In this document: in pieces, positions 46,201-57,391 of the stretch | How the letters are laid out: each line of letters starts with the position of its first letter | How positions within the stretch are numbered: position 1 is the stretch's first letter | NCBI GenBank assembly: GCA_040954595.2 | Contig: CM082576.2 | Coordinates: forward strand, 17,546,001-17,610,000 | Origin: Balanoglossus misakiensis | Taxonomy: Eukaryota; Hemichordata | DNA: 64,000 bases | Reading direction: 5' to 3' | Program-made: the position numbers and the translations under genes | The notes under the pieces: model-generated | Told to the model about the DNA's origin: nothing | Databases searched by the model: none | Seen by the model: the letters and a program-made list of their open reading frames with translations, nothing else

Positions 46201-46585
46201 TAAGTCCAAGGAACTGCTAAGTGGAGTCAATTTTGCATTTGCGGTATCGGCGAGGTTAAGCCAGCAGTCTGTCGGTGTTTCCACAGAAATACTTGAAAAC
46301 GATATATAATACAATTCACCCCATATATTCACTCGTCTGCGGCTCGTGCTTTGTTGTCTTGAATTATGCTATATTTCGTGTTATACCTGCCCTCGTCGGG
46401 GGATTATTGCTTTAATACATTTTGCATTATTACACAATAATTCCCTTTTTCCTTTATTGTATCAGTTGCAGGATGGTGGCGAGGAGTGGCGATTCGTGGC
46501 ACGTGTGGTTGATCGTTTCTTCTTCTGGTTATTTGCATTAGTGTTCAGCATTGGTATGGCGTGCATCCTTGCACCAACTTCTTAA
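28057..46585 (+). CDS. Nicotinic acetylcholine receptor alpha-type subunit (divergent), five exons
   Basis: A subunit of a pentameric acetylcholine-gated cation channel in the plasma membrane. Exons 28057-28290, 28473-28517, 30456-30559, 43241-44009 and 46472-46585 join in phase to 421 residues plus stop. A hydrophobic N-terminus (WWLLCCIYLTVAS) looks like a signal peptide. Family marks in order: the 45 bp exon (VTARIWLSQ), WTDHRLVW, loop A WRPDIALYN, Cys-loop C-x13-C with YFPHD, loop B GSWSQD and vicinal cysteines YPCCNETY (alpha-type). M1-M3 follow, then an NWVRSVFIDML amphipathic stretch, and M4 is alone in the last exon. M1-M3 are in exon 4. Unusual features are Val at M2 9' (normally Leu), Lys at 20', and a short M2-M3 loop without the usual Pro. 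The M3-M4 loop is short. Intron 3 is 12.7 kb and mostly minisatellite. Confidence 0.93.
28473..28517 (+). CDS. nAChR exon 2 (canonical 45 bp exon)
   Basis: Fifteen codons (NTHIGQVTARIWLSQ) between cacacag and gtgagt. Many nAChR genes have a 45 bp exon exactly here, which supports both family and gene model. Confidence 0.92.
29578..29710 (+). repeat. Dispersed direct repeat, copy 1
   Basis: gatggggtgggtcctaccaa and the following 100 bp recur at 30182-30292. Both copies are in nAChR intron 2 and in the same orientation. Confidence 0.65.
30182..30292 (+). repeat. Dispersed direct repeat, copy 2
   Basis: Partner of 29578-29710 with an internal deletion of about 20 bp (cataccc...ttt). Confidence 0.65.
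30456..30559 (+). CDS. nAChR exon 3 (loop A)
   Basis: Lies between cattacag and gtgagt. It codes SWTDHRLVWNSSNGI and LLWRPDIALYN, and ends in phase 2. Exon 4, 12.7 kb away, starts in the matching phase. Confidence 0.92.
30772..30899 (+). promoter_or_regulatory. Promoter-like block with TATA box and donor, in intron 3
   Basis: A 12 bp palindrome ATGAATATTCAT (30772-30783) is followed by TATATAAG (30792-30799). About 95 bp on is a donor-like CTCAG|gtaact. This could be a cryptic or alternative promoter with a short non-coding exon, or an LTR remnant. Confidence 0.3.
31203..42007. repeat. 10.8 kb minisatellite, 69 bp unit, about 156 copies
   Basis: The unit is 69 bp, with one-base-longer variants. 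Each unit has two short inverted repeats: CAAGC...GCTTG and GAGC...GCTC. Because 69 is a multiple of 3, long frames open on both strands; they are not genes. The first two units are the most diverged. Unit variants (ttttggggagc, ttttgtcaacc, ctttaagagc, ctcgaccaa) recur in order at about 1,107-1,109 bp (16 units), for example 35697 and 36806, 36183 and 37292, 38538 and 39644. That is higher-order structure from recent block amplification. The whole array lies in nAChR intron 3. Confidence 0.97.
42008..42727. other. Intron 3 sequence after the minisatellite
   Basis: No coding exon was found. The phase match between exons 3 and 4 leaves no need for one. Confidence 0.5.
42728..42877. mobile_element. 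150 bp near-perfect hairpin MITE
   Basis: Arms of about 72 bp (42728-42799 and 42806-42877) are almost exactly complementary around a centre of about 6 bp. The ends read atgacaccattcccatg and catgggaatggtatcat. This is a young foldback or MITE copy in intron 3. Confidence 0.8.
43051..43078 (+). repeat. 28 bp repeat, copy without insertion
   Basis: tgctattg.tttatagaggc followed by tcgtgatt; one mismatch to 47150-47177, where a MITE is inserted at the end of the repeat. Confidence 0.5.
43241..44009 (+). CDS. nAChR exon 4: Cys-loop to M3 and loop
   Basis: Lies between cttgcag and GAG|gtaagt. It holds YVYHVPSYIATATC, the Cys-loop, GSWSQD, YPCCNETY, M1 (SIPALLISLALVIVFAL), M2 (RERMTLAVGILVSLVICNAM) and M3, then a short acidic loop. 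The -1' Glu of M2 is kept, which predicts cation selectivity. Confidence 0.96.
44060..45674. mobile_element. TA-flanked inverted-repeat transposon in nAChR intron 4
   Basis: The ends are CTATGAAATTCGAAATACC and its reverse complement, with TA on each side (44058-44059, 45675-45676), as for Tc1/mariner-like elements. Inverted arms of about 280-300 bp are 44060-44340 and 44995-45674. The right arm is interrupted by a 380 bp element. The interior has no recognisable transposase. Confidence 0.75.
45119..45498. mobile_element. Nested 380 bp MITE with 8 bp target duplication
   Basis: TIRs of about 65 bp (45121-45188 and 45430-45497; agtctg...ttccctgcccca). GTCTCTCT flanks both sides (45111-45118, 45499-45506). 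The empty site is seen in the left arm of the host element near 44215-44230. An 8 bp duplication suggests hAT-like. Confidence 0.8.
46472..46585 (+). CDS. nAChR exon 5: M4 and C-terminus
   Basis: After atcagttgcag it codes DGGEEWRFVARVVDRFFFW, the M4 helix LFALVFSIGMACILAP and a TAA stop. EEW...A..VDR.FFW before M4 is the standard nAChR signature. Confidence 0.95.
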   Translation, partial: DGGEEWRFVARVVDRFFFWLFALVFSIGMACILAPTS

Positions 46586-47180
46586 GCGCTGTTTGAATGC
46601 TACCAACAGGCCACACAATACCGTGCCCATACAATTAGATAATTTGTTCACATGATTTTTGTGCTTTAGGTTAAAAAGTAATACACGCGAGAGAATAATG
46701 AATGGCATGTTATAAAACTTCGTCAGGAAATAATACCAGTGTTTCACTGGCCAATATTTCTATCAAAGCTATTCTGGTGATCATTATTCTGTATTTAATC
46801 TCATCATGTAGTACAATAGAAATTACACTTGCATTTTGCTCCACATCCTTAGTGAAGATGATTATTAAAGCTGATGCATTGAGCAGCGAGACATTTAAAC
46901 AACATTGGCTTTGTCATAATTATTGCCTACGTCATCGGTGTATTCCATAATATCAATTTGTTACCAGGGATATGAAGGATTTATGCAAAGTAGATAAACA
47001 ATTTTTTTTAGATTGGTGGTAAACCTACATGTTACTGTTTAGAATAATGAAAATAAAGATCTGAGAAGAACCTAAGATTTAACTAAAAGATACTTGATGC
47101 ATGAACTTCGCAGGAGACAGGCGTGTCTGTTTAAAATAAGGATAGAGATTGCTATTGTTTTATAGAGGCTCGTGATTTAA
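46586..47180 (+). other. nAChR 3' untranslated region
   Basis: AT-rich. A possible poly(A) signal AATAAA lies at 47052-47057. Open frames here show no family match. Confidence 0.4.
47052..47057 (+). terminator. Possible nAChR polyadenylation signal
   Basis: AATAAA 467 bp after the stop codon. Confidence 0.4.
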
Positions 47181-47704
47181 AGGGACAAAGTCTCTCTCTC
47201 ACTGCCCTTTTTCCATTAAGTATGATTAATACAGGACACCGGTGATGTTATTCTACATGTGGATATAAAGTGAATCAACGTTCGACCACACACAACTTCC
47301 ATCCCGTTTGTAGACATGATAGTGAAAAAAAACCCTCGCCAAAATGAATTTATCTCTATACCATTTATTCATTTTGGGCGAGTTTTTACTCTCATGTCAT
47401 GTTTGATACAACACACAGTTTATGTTGATGTACATGTGTATATGTAGTGAACGATCGTTCAATCACGCACAACTTCCATCCCGCTTGTATGCAATGAGAT
47501 TAAAAACTCGCCAAAAATGAATAAATGGTAGAGACCGATTATTCATTTTGGCGATTTATTTTCACTCTCGTGTCTACAAGCGGTATGGAAGGTGTGTGTT
47601 ATTGAACATTGATTCAATATTTGTCAACATGTACATTAACATAAACGGTGTCTTGTATCAAAAATAATTAATGGAAAAAGGGCAGCGAGAGAGACTTTGT
47701 CCCT
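47181..47704. mobile_element. 524 bp TTAA-flanked MITE
   Basis: The ends are AGGGACAAAGTCTCTCTC and its near reverse complement, with TTAA at 47177-47180 and 47705-47708. Arms of about 230 bp contain further inverted pieces (cgccaaaatgaat, acaacttccatcccg). TTAA suggests a piggyBac-like origin. It is inserted at the end of a 28 bp repeat also seen at 43051. Confidence 0.8.
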
Positions 47705-47708
47705 TTAA

Positions 47709-49930
47709 TGGTCGGATTGAAAAATATTTAAGATGCAAAAATGTAACTCTTTCTCAGCATACTGTTAATTCATATAAAAGAAACCTGTTCACGACACAAA
47801 CTATTTTAATCACCATTAGTTCATTCTGTTTAAAATGTGAGAATTAGAATTCTTCCGCTCAGTCATTTTTTATTTACTTTTCTTTATAAGACAGACAAAT
47901 GTGTTAAAATGATAAACTAAAGGTCAATTTAAGACAAAAGGCAGAAATGCACTCCACAGATTTCCAAAAGAGAGACCACTGACTTCCATTTGTACGGTTG
48001 CCTTTGATAGTTGGCGAGCTGTCTTCTTTGCATATATGAAGGGAATAATTTTTTTATATTTTGGAATATGAATGAAATACCCATGTAAACCTCACGGGCT
48101 ACTTTATATTCTGCCTTTTGGCGTAGTCTGTGTTACTTTTTTTATTCTGGGCTTGAAATCAAGTTTCAACAATAGTTGCTGACTGTATACATATCATTTG
48201 TGTTGACAATCCGTATACTGCGTATTTCACCATGCTTCAGAGTTTCAATCCAGAACTGTAGATAGTGAACAGAAAAACATATTAAAAATAGGTAAAATAA
48301 CATGTATTAAAATATATATTAAAATTCAAACATTCGATTTTTTTTCTTGAAACATGACTAAGATACGTTTTAACCCTGAAAATGTGGCTATCTTCCTGTA
48401 CATTATTCAAGATGAGAAGTAAATGACCACAGTTTTTCTTAATTTTAAAAGTACATACAAGCATTTCTGTTATCAAACTACATGCTTTTATTTCAGTGGG
48501 TATTGGTAACTTATTAGCTTCAGTTCATCGAATTAAATGTAGTACTTTATTTACCTGCACCATTTTGTCAGTCACATTTCTTATCAAAACTTTACGTAGC
48601 TAGCCTTTGGGCCAGAGGGGATTATCGCTTTCTCATAGCACTACCGCATTTGTTTGATACTGGTGTCTGGAGAATTTCAAAGGTATATTTTGCAAAATAA
48701 ATTAGTATACATGTATATCCTCACAGTATTTATAAGCGGTCTCATTAAACAGTGTGGAATTTCTGTTGTGAAATTGACCGTTGAATGTTTCAATTTGTCA
48801 TCAAAAACGCCACGCAAATTTATTCACACATTGATTTTTTTAATTATTTTATCGGGCCATGTAGGGTAACGTTGAGGGTGAGTTACATTCAAATACTAAC
48901 TAAAATTTTGAAATCTCTTAGAATGATCTCAAATACTATTTTCCCCCAGCCTCCAGTTCCAGTATAGGTTGGGATTGTGATCGTATGTATTGCATATTAG
49001 TCAGTGATCATGTCAGCAGACCATTACAGACACTTCCTCCCAGTATATAAGAATCTTGGACGGAACTATTTTTCTTTCTGAGAGAAAGAGCTGTGAGAAC
49101 TGATTTTTCGTGCAATAATTCTGCGAGAAAAAGAACACACAATAAGACTGTGCGTGGTGAATATTCTCCATGTGTGACTCGAGAATCAAACCTTCTCGCC
49201 AGAAAGCTGTGAGAATAAATCTTGTAATTTAGATGGAAGTTGCATATTGTGCACCGGCCCACAAAATACGAGATAGTGGTCACCAACCAACAAAAAATTG
49301 GTCTTTATCCCCACTCCCCAAACCAAATGTAAAATCACGCTCCCTCCACCATGATAGAGAAAGTGAGAAACAGTGGCTGTATAACAAAAGGTAAATTGTC
49401 TACATTGTGCTCTTTTGAAAATTGGCCATTGGACAAAAAACGCAAATCACATTTCTTACTGACCGGCCGGAAGGAATTTCAAGTCCTGAAGAGTTGTGGT
49501 AAGAAAAATGGACTCTTTCAGATTGAGTTAAATGTATGTTGCAAGAATGTTACTTCTCAAAATAAAAAGTGGGTATAGTTGCTCATAGATTGATCTTGAA
49601 CGTGGGAAATAAGAGACTGGTTATAACCAGAGAAATACTAGGACGGTCATTTTCCTTATAGTTCGGCAAAGAGTGTGTAGGTGGGAAAAAGAAAATTTTG
49701 TAAAATACGGTGCTCAAAGTTGCATTTTAATGAACTCAAAAGCAAATTATCTCAATGTTTGGGGGGACCAATTTTACTTTTTGCCACTCCACTCAAAGTT
49801 AGAAGATTTGGCGTCATCTTCGTCACGACATCATTTATAAAACTTCTAATATATAGAAGATGCAGTGCGATTATGCGAAATAGTTTAAACGATTATTCTC
49901 CGTGAGTAGCAACCTCATAATTCCGTCGAT
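47709..49930. other. Intergenic stretch, no gene recognised
   Basis: AT-rich. No coding match or clear repeat was found. A gypsy LTR would be expected in the right part but was not identified. Confidence 0.4.
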
Positions 49931-50613
49931 ATGTCTACGTATCAGATACCAGCGCCACAGCCTATGAATGTGAAGGGAGACGTTTCCACGAATTGGGACA
50001 ACTTCAAAACGGCCTCGGGCATGGAACCATTACATCACTGCCACTGAACTCAAAGATAAACACAACGTAGTTCCAGCAGGCGCACTTTGCAGTGTGATGG
50101 GGATGGAATGCGTCAAGGTAATGAATAGCCTTACCACCTTATCCGAAACAGATAAGAAAGATCAAGCAAGAATACTACAGGAACTCACTAGACATTTCAA
50201 GCCACAAAAGCATTTACTGTTCGTAAGGGTGGGAAGTTTGGATCAGCTAACCAAACTGAAAATGAATCCATTGATCAGTATGTGGTACGACTTCGTCAAC
50301 TCACAGAGTCATGCGAATTCTCAGTGACATTCGAATGTCAGTCTTATCAGAGACAGGCTGGTTATTGGCACTCATGATTCGCATACCAGAGACAGATTGC
50401 TGAGAGAACGCCCAGTTCCACATTTAACACGATGTATAGAAGCACTTCGAGCAAGTGAACTGTCTAGAGAGCACAGAGAAAAGCTGAGAGGCACAGCTGA
50501 AACTCACGACACAGCTAGTGCACAGCGCACAAAAACAACATCGCTATGGCAACACGCGCAGCAGGCCTAAGACAGCAAAGCCATTTCGCAAGCATCAAAC
50601 AGAATGCAGCAAG
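49931..50613 (+). pseudogene. Ty3/gypsy-like gag, frameshifted, split by a transposon
   Basis: Gag is the structural protein of an LTR retrotransposon. From ATG 49931 the reading shows MSTYQIPAPQPMNVKGD, then after a frame change ITATELKDKHN, LQELTRHFKP and RLRQLTESCEF, typical of metazoan gypsy gag. At least two frame changes are needed (near 50010 and 50230). The frame stops at the DNA transposon boundary and continues after it with a zinc-knuckle-like stretch at 57410-57480. It is an old, dead copy. Confidence 0.7.
50611..50613. repeat. AAG target-site duplication, left
   Basis: AAG directly before TAGTCTGTGG. The partner lies at 57407-57409. Confidence 0.7.
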
Positions 50614-50628
50614 TAGTCTGTGGGCCGA
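50614..50628. repeat. Terminal inverted repeat, left (15 bp)
   Basis: TAGTCTGTGGGCCGA, perfectly complementary to 57392-57406. Confidence 0.8.
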
Positions 50629-51209
50629 CCCCTTAGAAACCTCCTAGAAATGGCACTTGTTTGTATAGGGTTTTCAGACTACTTAATTTCAGTTGCAAAT
50701 GACAGTCAATGATGATCTAATACAAAAACAGAAAAGTTCAACCAACTAAGTCTTGCCATTTTTTAGCATTTTGACGAAAAATGTCACTTTTTGCACTTTT
50801 TTCATAAAACCAATATAAGTCACCAACGAAAACCAATATAAGTCACAAACACTTGTGTGGGATATATAATTATGTTGTTATGTCTTTAATAAATCATTAA
50901 GAAATTACCTCTTTACTTGTCAGAGCTCATATCATATGTTTTTTGAACCAAACAATGAGATTTTCACAGCTCATTTGCATACTCATGTCCGTCTGTCTGT
51001 CTGTCTATTGCCGATGTATATAACAGCCACATGACACAAGAATGTATTTGCATTACACAGAAAATAGTATCAGATTGGCATTTCAAGACCTTGAGCACAT
51101 CAACATTTAAAGTACACTTCAACAATCAAACTGAATTACATTTAGTTGGCAAAGCTTTCAATTTGCAACAACCTTTCAATGTTTACCTCAGATTACATGA
51201 ACAGCACAT

Positions 51210-54163
51210 TTATTCAGTATCAATGTCAACATCTGAAGCGTTCTCATCACTGCCATCATTGCTGTCTCTTTCAACATTCTTGTTGCAACAGTTACAACAC
51301 TGGCACAGTTCTGTGCATACAAGTTGAGCACCTCTACAAGAACACCGTGATGATGAGCATTCAGACTTTTACATTTGCAGCTCACAAACTTCATGACAGA
51401 GTCTGGTGCAACAGGCATCGTCATCCAATGAATGGCCAGAGCAGAATCCCTTTTGATCCAGCCATTTCCATCTGGGTTTGGTGCATTCATCTTTGGTACC
51501 AAACATCTCCTGTAGACAGCAGTTTGATAGTTCGCACGTTGTGAGTGTTTTATCAGACTGTCTCTGTTAGGAGGAAGGGAACTTTCACTATGCAGCCCTA
51601 AGCGGAAGCAGTTATATCTGGCCTCACTAATGTTAGTACTCGTCTTCTGCCCATACAAGTCACATACAAATGCCTCTAATCGTGTCATCAATTCTTCAGA
51701 TAATGTCCACGATTCACCTAACTGTTCGAATGTCTTAGTGTAGGCACTGCTGTGTAGCAACATGTTCACCATCTTCTTTTTGCCTTTGCCCCGGAAAGCA
51801 CTAACACTATCACATCCTGAGAACACATGGAGCCCGACAAGAGCTTGTGTAGTTGTGTTGTCTAAAGTCTCTTGTATTTGGTTAATATGTAACACTCTGC
51901 CATTTTTGCTGGTTTGGTGAAGGAACAGCTTGGTCTGAAGGAGATGAACACAACTTAGAGCTATCACAAAGACATCTGTGTCGGGGCTGCGAATGACAAC
52001 ATTATCTGCCTTATCAACAATGGATGCGTGCTGAGCATGAATGAACAATCTGGTGTCAGCCTCTTCATGGTCACAGTGTAATTCTGGCACCTCAGTCACC
52101 TTCATCGTACCATCCACAGACTGCATTTTGTAGCATCTCTCACCCTTAGTCACGTACAGTGTAACACCTTGCAAGCATTCTGCATCATATTCCTTCCATG
52201 ATTCGAACAGGAAATTTATGAGCGACTCCTTGTTCTTACCAGAGGCCAGGAACTTCTTGAAGTTCTTTTGCATCTTGATTTCTGGTTTGGTAATTTTTAT
52301 CTCACTGTACACACCACTTGATGCCCTACGACTTCTCTCAGCAGACTTTATAGACGTTTCTTTGTACTGATCGATGACGAAGTCGATTCTGGCAGCACCA
52401 TGTTTCAATGCAATTGCTCTAATTTGGTAGAAAAGGCTTGATGCAAATTCCCCAAAGGTAGCAGGTAGCTTAACTTGCATTTGTATCATTGCCATGGCAT
52501 CGACAATGATGGCAGTATTTTCATCAAGGCTGAGGTCAACAACTGCTTCAGGATTTCTTGCTTCCATTAAGTGTGCAAGGACAGCTTTGTTTGTTTTTGT
52601 CATGCTTTCATCGAAATTAGCAAACACTGCAGGTACAGGGCCAAGGGGGTACATCAAAACTTCATGAAGATCTAGATGTCTGACCTGTGCAATCATTAAC
52701 ATTCTACCCAGAAGATTTCTATTTTCCTTTATGGAGAGAGAACTGAGTGTGACTTTTGACTTCGGCTTCCTAGATAGGTCTGCAAAAGTTTTCAACTTCA
52801 AGACTTTCATCTTTTCGAACAAATCCTTTGTTCCTTCTGACAGACGTTCTTCCTGGAACTGTAAGTAGGCATCTTGGCCTTTTGTGTAGGCACTTAGCAG
52901 ATCTGTTTTGATGTCTTCACTGGCAAGTGCACCAGATGTCAGATGAACCAGCTGATTATCACAATCAGCAACAAATGGTGACCCCATAGTAGTAAGTGTT
53001 GACATTACCTCCTGTACATCTGACTCATCTTTGGCCATCCTTGTCTTTCTCAGATCTTTATGATCTGATTGCTTCCCTGTCTTACCAGCTTGTGAGTAAA
53101 GGGCATTGGTGATGGCAGAACGATAGGGATGACTTAAAATCCAGCGATTGAGTGCACCCTTGTTTTGGGTGAAGCCTACCAGGCCACCCTTAGTCTTCGA
53201 CTCCCGATTGAAAGTTTGTTCAATGACTTGATCACAAGCAGTCATGGAAAATGCATGGTCATCAGATCGCTGTACGGCAAATTCACCATCACAGAACTTC
53301 TCATAGACAGTGGGGTGGGTTTGTGGTAGAGCCAGCATCTCCTGAAGGTAGACTGGAAGGTAGCGGGAGTAGTTTACTCGGCCATATGCAAAGTACCATG
53401 GTAGCATCTTTTTTATGGCACATAGATGTAAATGCCAGTCCCCCTCACGTGTTGCTCTTATGAAGAATAGCACCAGCTGCACCATATCCAAATACGAACT
53501 CCAAAAGTCATAGTTGACATTACTTTCACGGCACCTCTGAATGTGGCATCTGTACTGAAGTTGGAGGTTGTTAACACTTTCTGTATTTACTTCAACGTTG
53601 AAGGTTTCTGGGTAACTTTCATATAATTGAATGAGGGTACCAATAGCTGTCAAGTGCTCATCTCCTGGTAAGCCATCAAGAAATTCATTAAAACGGTGAC
53701 GGTGCATGGCTTCAGCGACTAACTTATGGCAGCGAATGCTTCTGTTATAATGGTGGCCACTCATCACACCATTTACTGAACCCTGGGCCAGAATACCAGA
53801 CTCAATCATGATATCTTCCAGACCAGCATCTCTGAATCGCTTCCCCACTGTTGCAAGGAAGGACATTGCCGTATGAAATTCTCCCAGACGTAGTACAAGG
53901 CGACTGGTGAATTCTTCACTCTGCCAGCGTATCTCCTGTGCCTTTGAATAAATTGCCTGATCCATATTAAAAACAACACTCTGTAAACATACTTTATCAG
54001 CTAAGTCAATACTTCTACTGAGAATTGTGTTTACAGTGGACATTTCTGTTGGGCTGGCATCTATAATTGGTAGATAACCAATTTTGCTGACAGGTGGAAT
54101 GCTCCTTCCTGACAGTTGCTGGTTGAATCCAGTCCATGAGGGCATGGTTATCCCTTCTTCAGC
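51210..54163 (-). CDS. Transposon gene exon 4: nuclease domain and CXC tail
   Basis: The acceptor is ctcatgcag|GCT. It begins AEEGITMPSWTGFNQQL and IGYLPIIDASPTEMSTV. The XPG-like blocks lie between about 52560 and 51770. The frame shift lies at 51367-51370. Confidence 0.85.
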
Positions 54164-57116
54164 CTGCATGAGGAGAAAAAAAAAATACCCATCCCGCAGT
54201 TTTTAAAATTGGCAACATTTCAATGGAATATGATTATAAATCACACTTTATTTCACATTAAAAAACTAAAGTTTGCAATTACTTATTGAAAACAATATGT
54301 TACTTCATTTGTCTTTGTGTGCGTTCTCCAAAAATAGAGATGAAATTTGAAATGTTAACTTTGGTTATTGAATGGGCATTAACAAAAAAATGTAACACAC
54401 ACCTGGACAGTCTTGCACATCCAAAAAGCCATGTCCTTTCTCAAAGGTTGCTCTTCCAGTGTTGCATCAGCAAACTCAATGTCGATACCTAATAAAATGT
54501 AACAAGGGAGTCAACTTGTTAAAAAAACACCTTATGGAATTGTACAAATATTAAATTTATGCAAACAATCAAGCAATTAGAGCATCAGCTAGACACTACA
54601 CTCCTGTAGCAATGTTTAGAATGTGGCTATAAGTTGCATTATTTTAGCCGCTAGTAGGTGCTACGCAAATGTAGTAAGCTTTTGACTGTTTTAACTACTA
54701 ACAGCTGCAATCAATTTAAGTTGAAGCACACACATTGCAACAACAATGTGGTGAGTTTGGACCACATTATTTGTATGATCTTGTCATTGAATTAATGCCT
54801 TAGATGCATATTTGGTCACATATAAATATGTAAAAATAAACTGTTTATGGTTGATGTAGTAATACTTCCAACGCATCATGCAAATAATAGTGTTAATATC
54901 AAATGATGATTAGGTTAGTAGCAACAACTAGAAATAATGCTAACACTATTCAGTAAAGTTAACTCTATAGGGCTAAACATATATGTGTCATGATGGTCAA
55001 GCAAATCTGAAGTACTGAGAATGGGCAGAAATATATTAAAAAGTATTGGTAACAAGTCTTTAACTAAACAAAGTTCATAATTCACAAAAAAAACATGATC
55101 ATGCATTCATGCATTTTATTACTTACAACAATAACCAAATCCAATAACTTCAATGAACACAACGATGATGTAGCTAGCTTTATCATGTACAACCTGAGGG
55201 TGATGGGCCATGGCGAGGTCGTCCATGATACTCAATAATATTGCTTGGTGGAACTTGTAATGTTCTTTGCTTGGACTTGGCAACTGCGACTGGATTGGTG
55301 GAGTAACTGTCACTTCCATCATCACCCGCCTGATTTCTCTGTATAATTATTCCATTCGTGTTGTGAGTTGTTCCTTTTCCTAATAAAACATGAAAATGAT
55401 TGTACAATATTAAAATTACTATATTGGTAAATGCACATGGATCATAATAGACAAGAATACATTTACATTTAAAAAAATATTAAAACAGCCTTTCTTAGTA
55501 CCTCATCAACAAAAAAGCCTTGTACATGGATTTAAATAAGAATACATGTATGTGTACTTACCACTCAAAGTTTCTTCACCAAAGTCATTGTTGTCCCAAA
55601 CTAATGTGGTAAACACTTCTTTACTAAACCCTGGTGGGATACTTTCGCCTTGTTGAAGTTGTTGAAGAGCTAGAGCTGTGTCATGCTGCAAAACTACTGA
55701 ATGTGACACACAATGACCCAATCCATTTAGTAATCCTATCAAAGACGAAGATCCAGTCAAGTGACGTACCGCCATACCAAGAGCCATGTGTTTAGGAGCG
55801 ACTTTTCTTCCTTGAGATGACACAAATATTAAATCCTGGCAAATAGCTAACAACCGATTCTTAATGTCTGGAGGTACTTCAACACGCTCTTTGTCCAGAA
55901 AGTCATTTGATGAACCGGTACACCAAGCCAGGAAGTTGAAAAGTGTGACAGGTATCATGTTTTCAGTCTGCTGTATTGTTAGATCTTCAGCCTTTGGAGG
56001 AGGCCATACTTTAACACCATCAACTTTCTTAAGAATGTCACGAATGTGCATTGATGCATGGAACAATTCACGCATTTCATTGTTGGCACCTTCTGACTGT
56101 TGTACAGTGTCAGTGTCATCATCTTCACCTTCACTTTCTGAATCTGTATTTGCCACATCCAGAAGATGAGCAGCAGATTCTTTCTTGGCTACAACAAGTT
56201 CACACATTTTCTTTTTGGGACGAAGAAATTCTATCCTTTCCCCAAATCTCTTCTGGAGTCTTCTCTTTAGTGAGATATTTTTATATGTACATGCATCGAT
56301 ATTCTCTGTTTCCCCAATAATCTGGATAAAGATATCTCTTAATGATGTCATCCGCATTATTTCATTACCATCGATTATTCTCTTCTGCACTATTTCTGTA
56401 CATAGTTTCTTGAAGGATGGAGCATACATGATGCCACTTTCTTCCTCTGATTTCCGTTGATAAGTGCATGTAACACATTGGACATAGCTTCTGTAGCATG
56501 ACTTATGGTATTTTAGCTCTATGCTAACCAAGTCTTGATCTCTGAGCTGAAGTAGCAGTTTCTCATCTTTTTTCAATTCCGCTGCTTGAATCAGTGTTGA
56601 ACCATCGGTTTCACATGAAGTCAGACTCTCTACAGATCGTTTTTGACTGAATGAGTCGCGTTTATATTTCACGCTCTTGCACAACAAGCATATAGGGGGT
56701 AGAATGTGTACACTTCGACGGCCAGCTTCTATAATGGCACTAGCGCCAGTTTTAGACCTCAAAGAACGCTTGGCTGGTGAGACTTGGTGTCCAATGCCAT
56801 CAGTAGACCCTGGCGATTCATTGAACTCATTTGCAACAGGGGGTTTTCTGGGTTTACCTTTCTCTTTGCGCACCTCTGCTTGGCTGATACGATGTTTATC
56901 TGTGAAACGTTGATAGCATCTAGGGTGGAAACCCAGTCGCTCTCTCAAATCTGGATCAAATTGAAAGGAAACCTCTTTTTCCAATCCATCTAACTGCTTC
57001 CATTTTTCGACACATACTGTTAATTTCGCCCATGACGCATCGGAAAACGATTTAATCAGTTGTTTATCGCCATCTGCAACGTGACATGCACACTGTCTGT
57101 TTTCATCGTCCGCCAT
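51210..57116 (-). CDS. Academ-like transposon protein with XPG/FEN-like nuclease domain and CXC tail
   Basis: Probably the transposition protein of its element. Exons (minus strand): 57116-55562, 55379-55194, 54488-54403 and 54163-51210. All phases agree, giving about 1,590 residues. Exon 1 has two Cys/His regions: CACH...HPRCYQRF near residue 10-65, and CLLCKS...HKSCYRSY near 140-210, perhaps zinc-binding. Exon 4 holds FEN-like blocks in order: IIVDAMAMIQ, DFVIDQYKETSIKSAER, HEEADTRLFIHAQ, SPDTDVFVIAL and FSGCDSVSAFRGKGKKK. These look like the N- and I-region acidic residues and the helix-hairpin of XPG/FEN nucleases. The C-terminus is a Cys-rich CXC-like stretch and an acidic tail. A missing A at 51367-51370 shifts the frame so the annotated stop would be 51188; the shifted frame with the Cys motif ends at 51210. 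Confidence 0.78.
54403..54488 (-). CDS. Transposon gene exon 3
   Basis: 86 bp between ttttattag and gtgtgt. It codes IDIEFADATLEEQPLR and KDMAFWMCKTVQ. The phase fits exons 2 and 4. Confidence 0.75.
55194..55379 (-). CDS. Transposon gene exon 2
   Basis: 186 bp between tttattag and gttgta. It codes KGTTHNTNGIIIQRNQ, then VAVAKSKQRTLQVPPSNI and IEYHG. The first part continues DNNDFGEETLSG from exon 1, a joint conserved in related proteins as I remember them. Confidence 0.8.
55562..57116 (-). CDS. Transposon gene exon 1
   Basis: ATG at 57116 (MADDENRQCACHVADG) with 518 codons and donor AGTG|gtaagt. Cys/His-rich motifs lie at both ends of the first 210 residues. An acidic stretch (DTDSESEGEDDDTD-like) lies near residue 330. 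The 290 bp between the ATG and the TIR should hold the promoter. Confidence 0.85.
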
Positions 57117-57391
57117 ATTTGGTTGTTATGAGACGCGATCGCTGATTGGTCAAGGCGAGAAACAGCCAATCACGAGGCTGCTTTGAACAGTAGCTTGGCA
57201 GACCATTCACGACCCCTGACCTTAAACAACCCCCGGAAAATATGAAAAATTACGGCCAATTATTACGACTGTGTGCAACCGAGAGTGATTGAACTTTTTA
57301 AAAACTTATTTTATTGAGTTAAAACTGCAAGATTTCGTTGGATTCAAGTAGTGCTTAAGACCATGAGTGTAAAATGACACAAAAGACCCCT

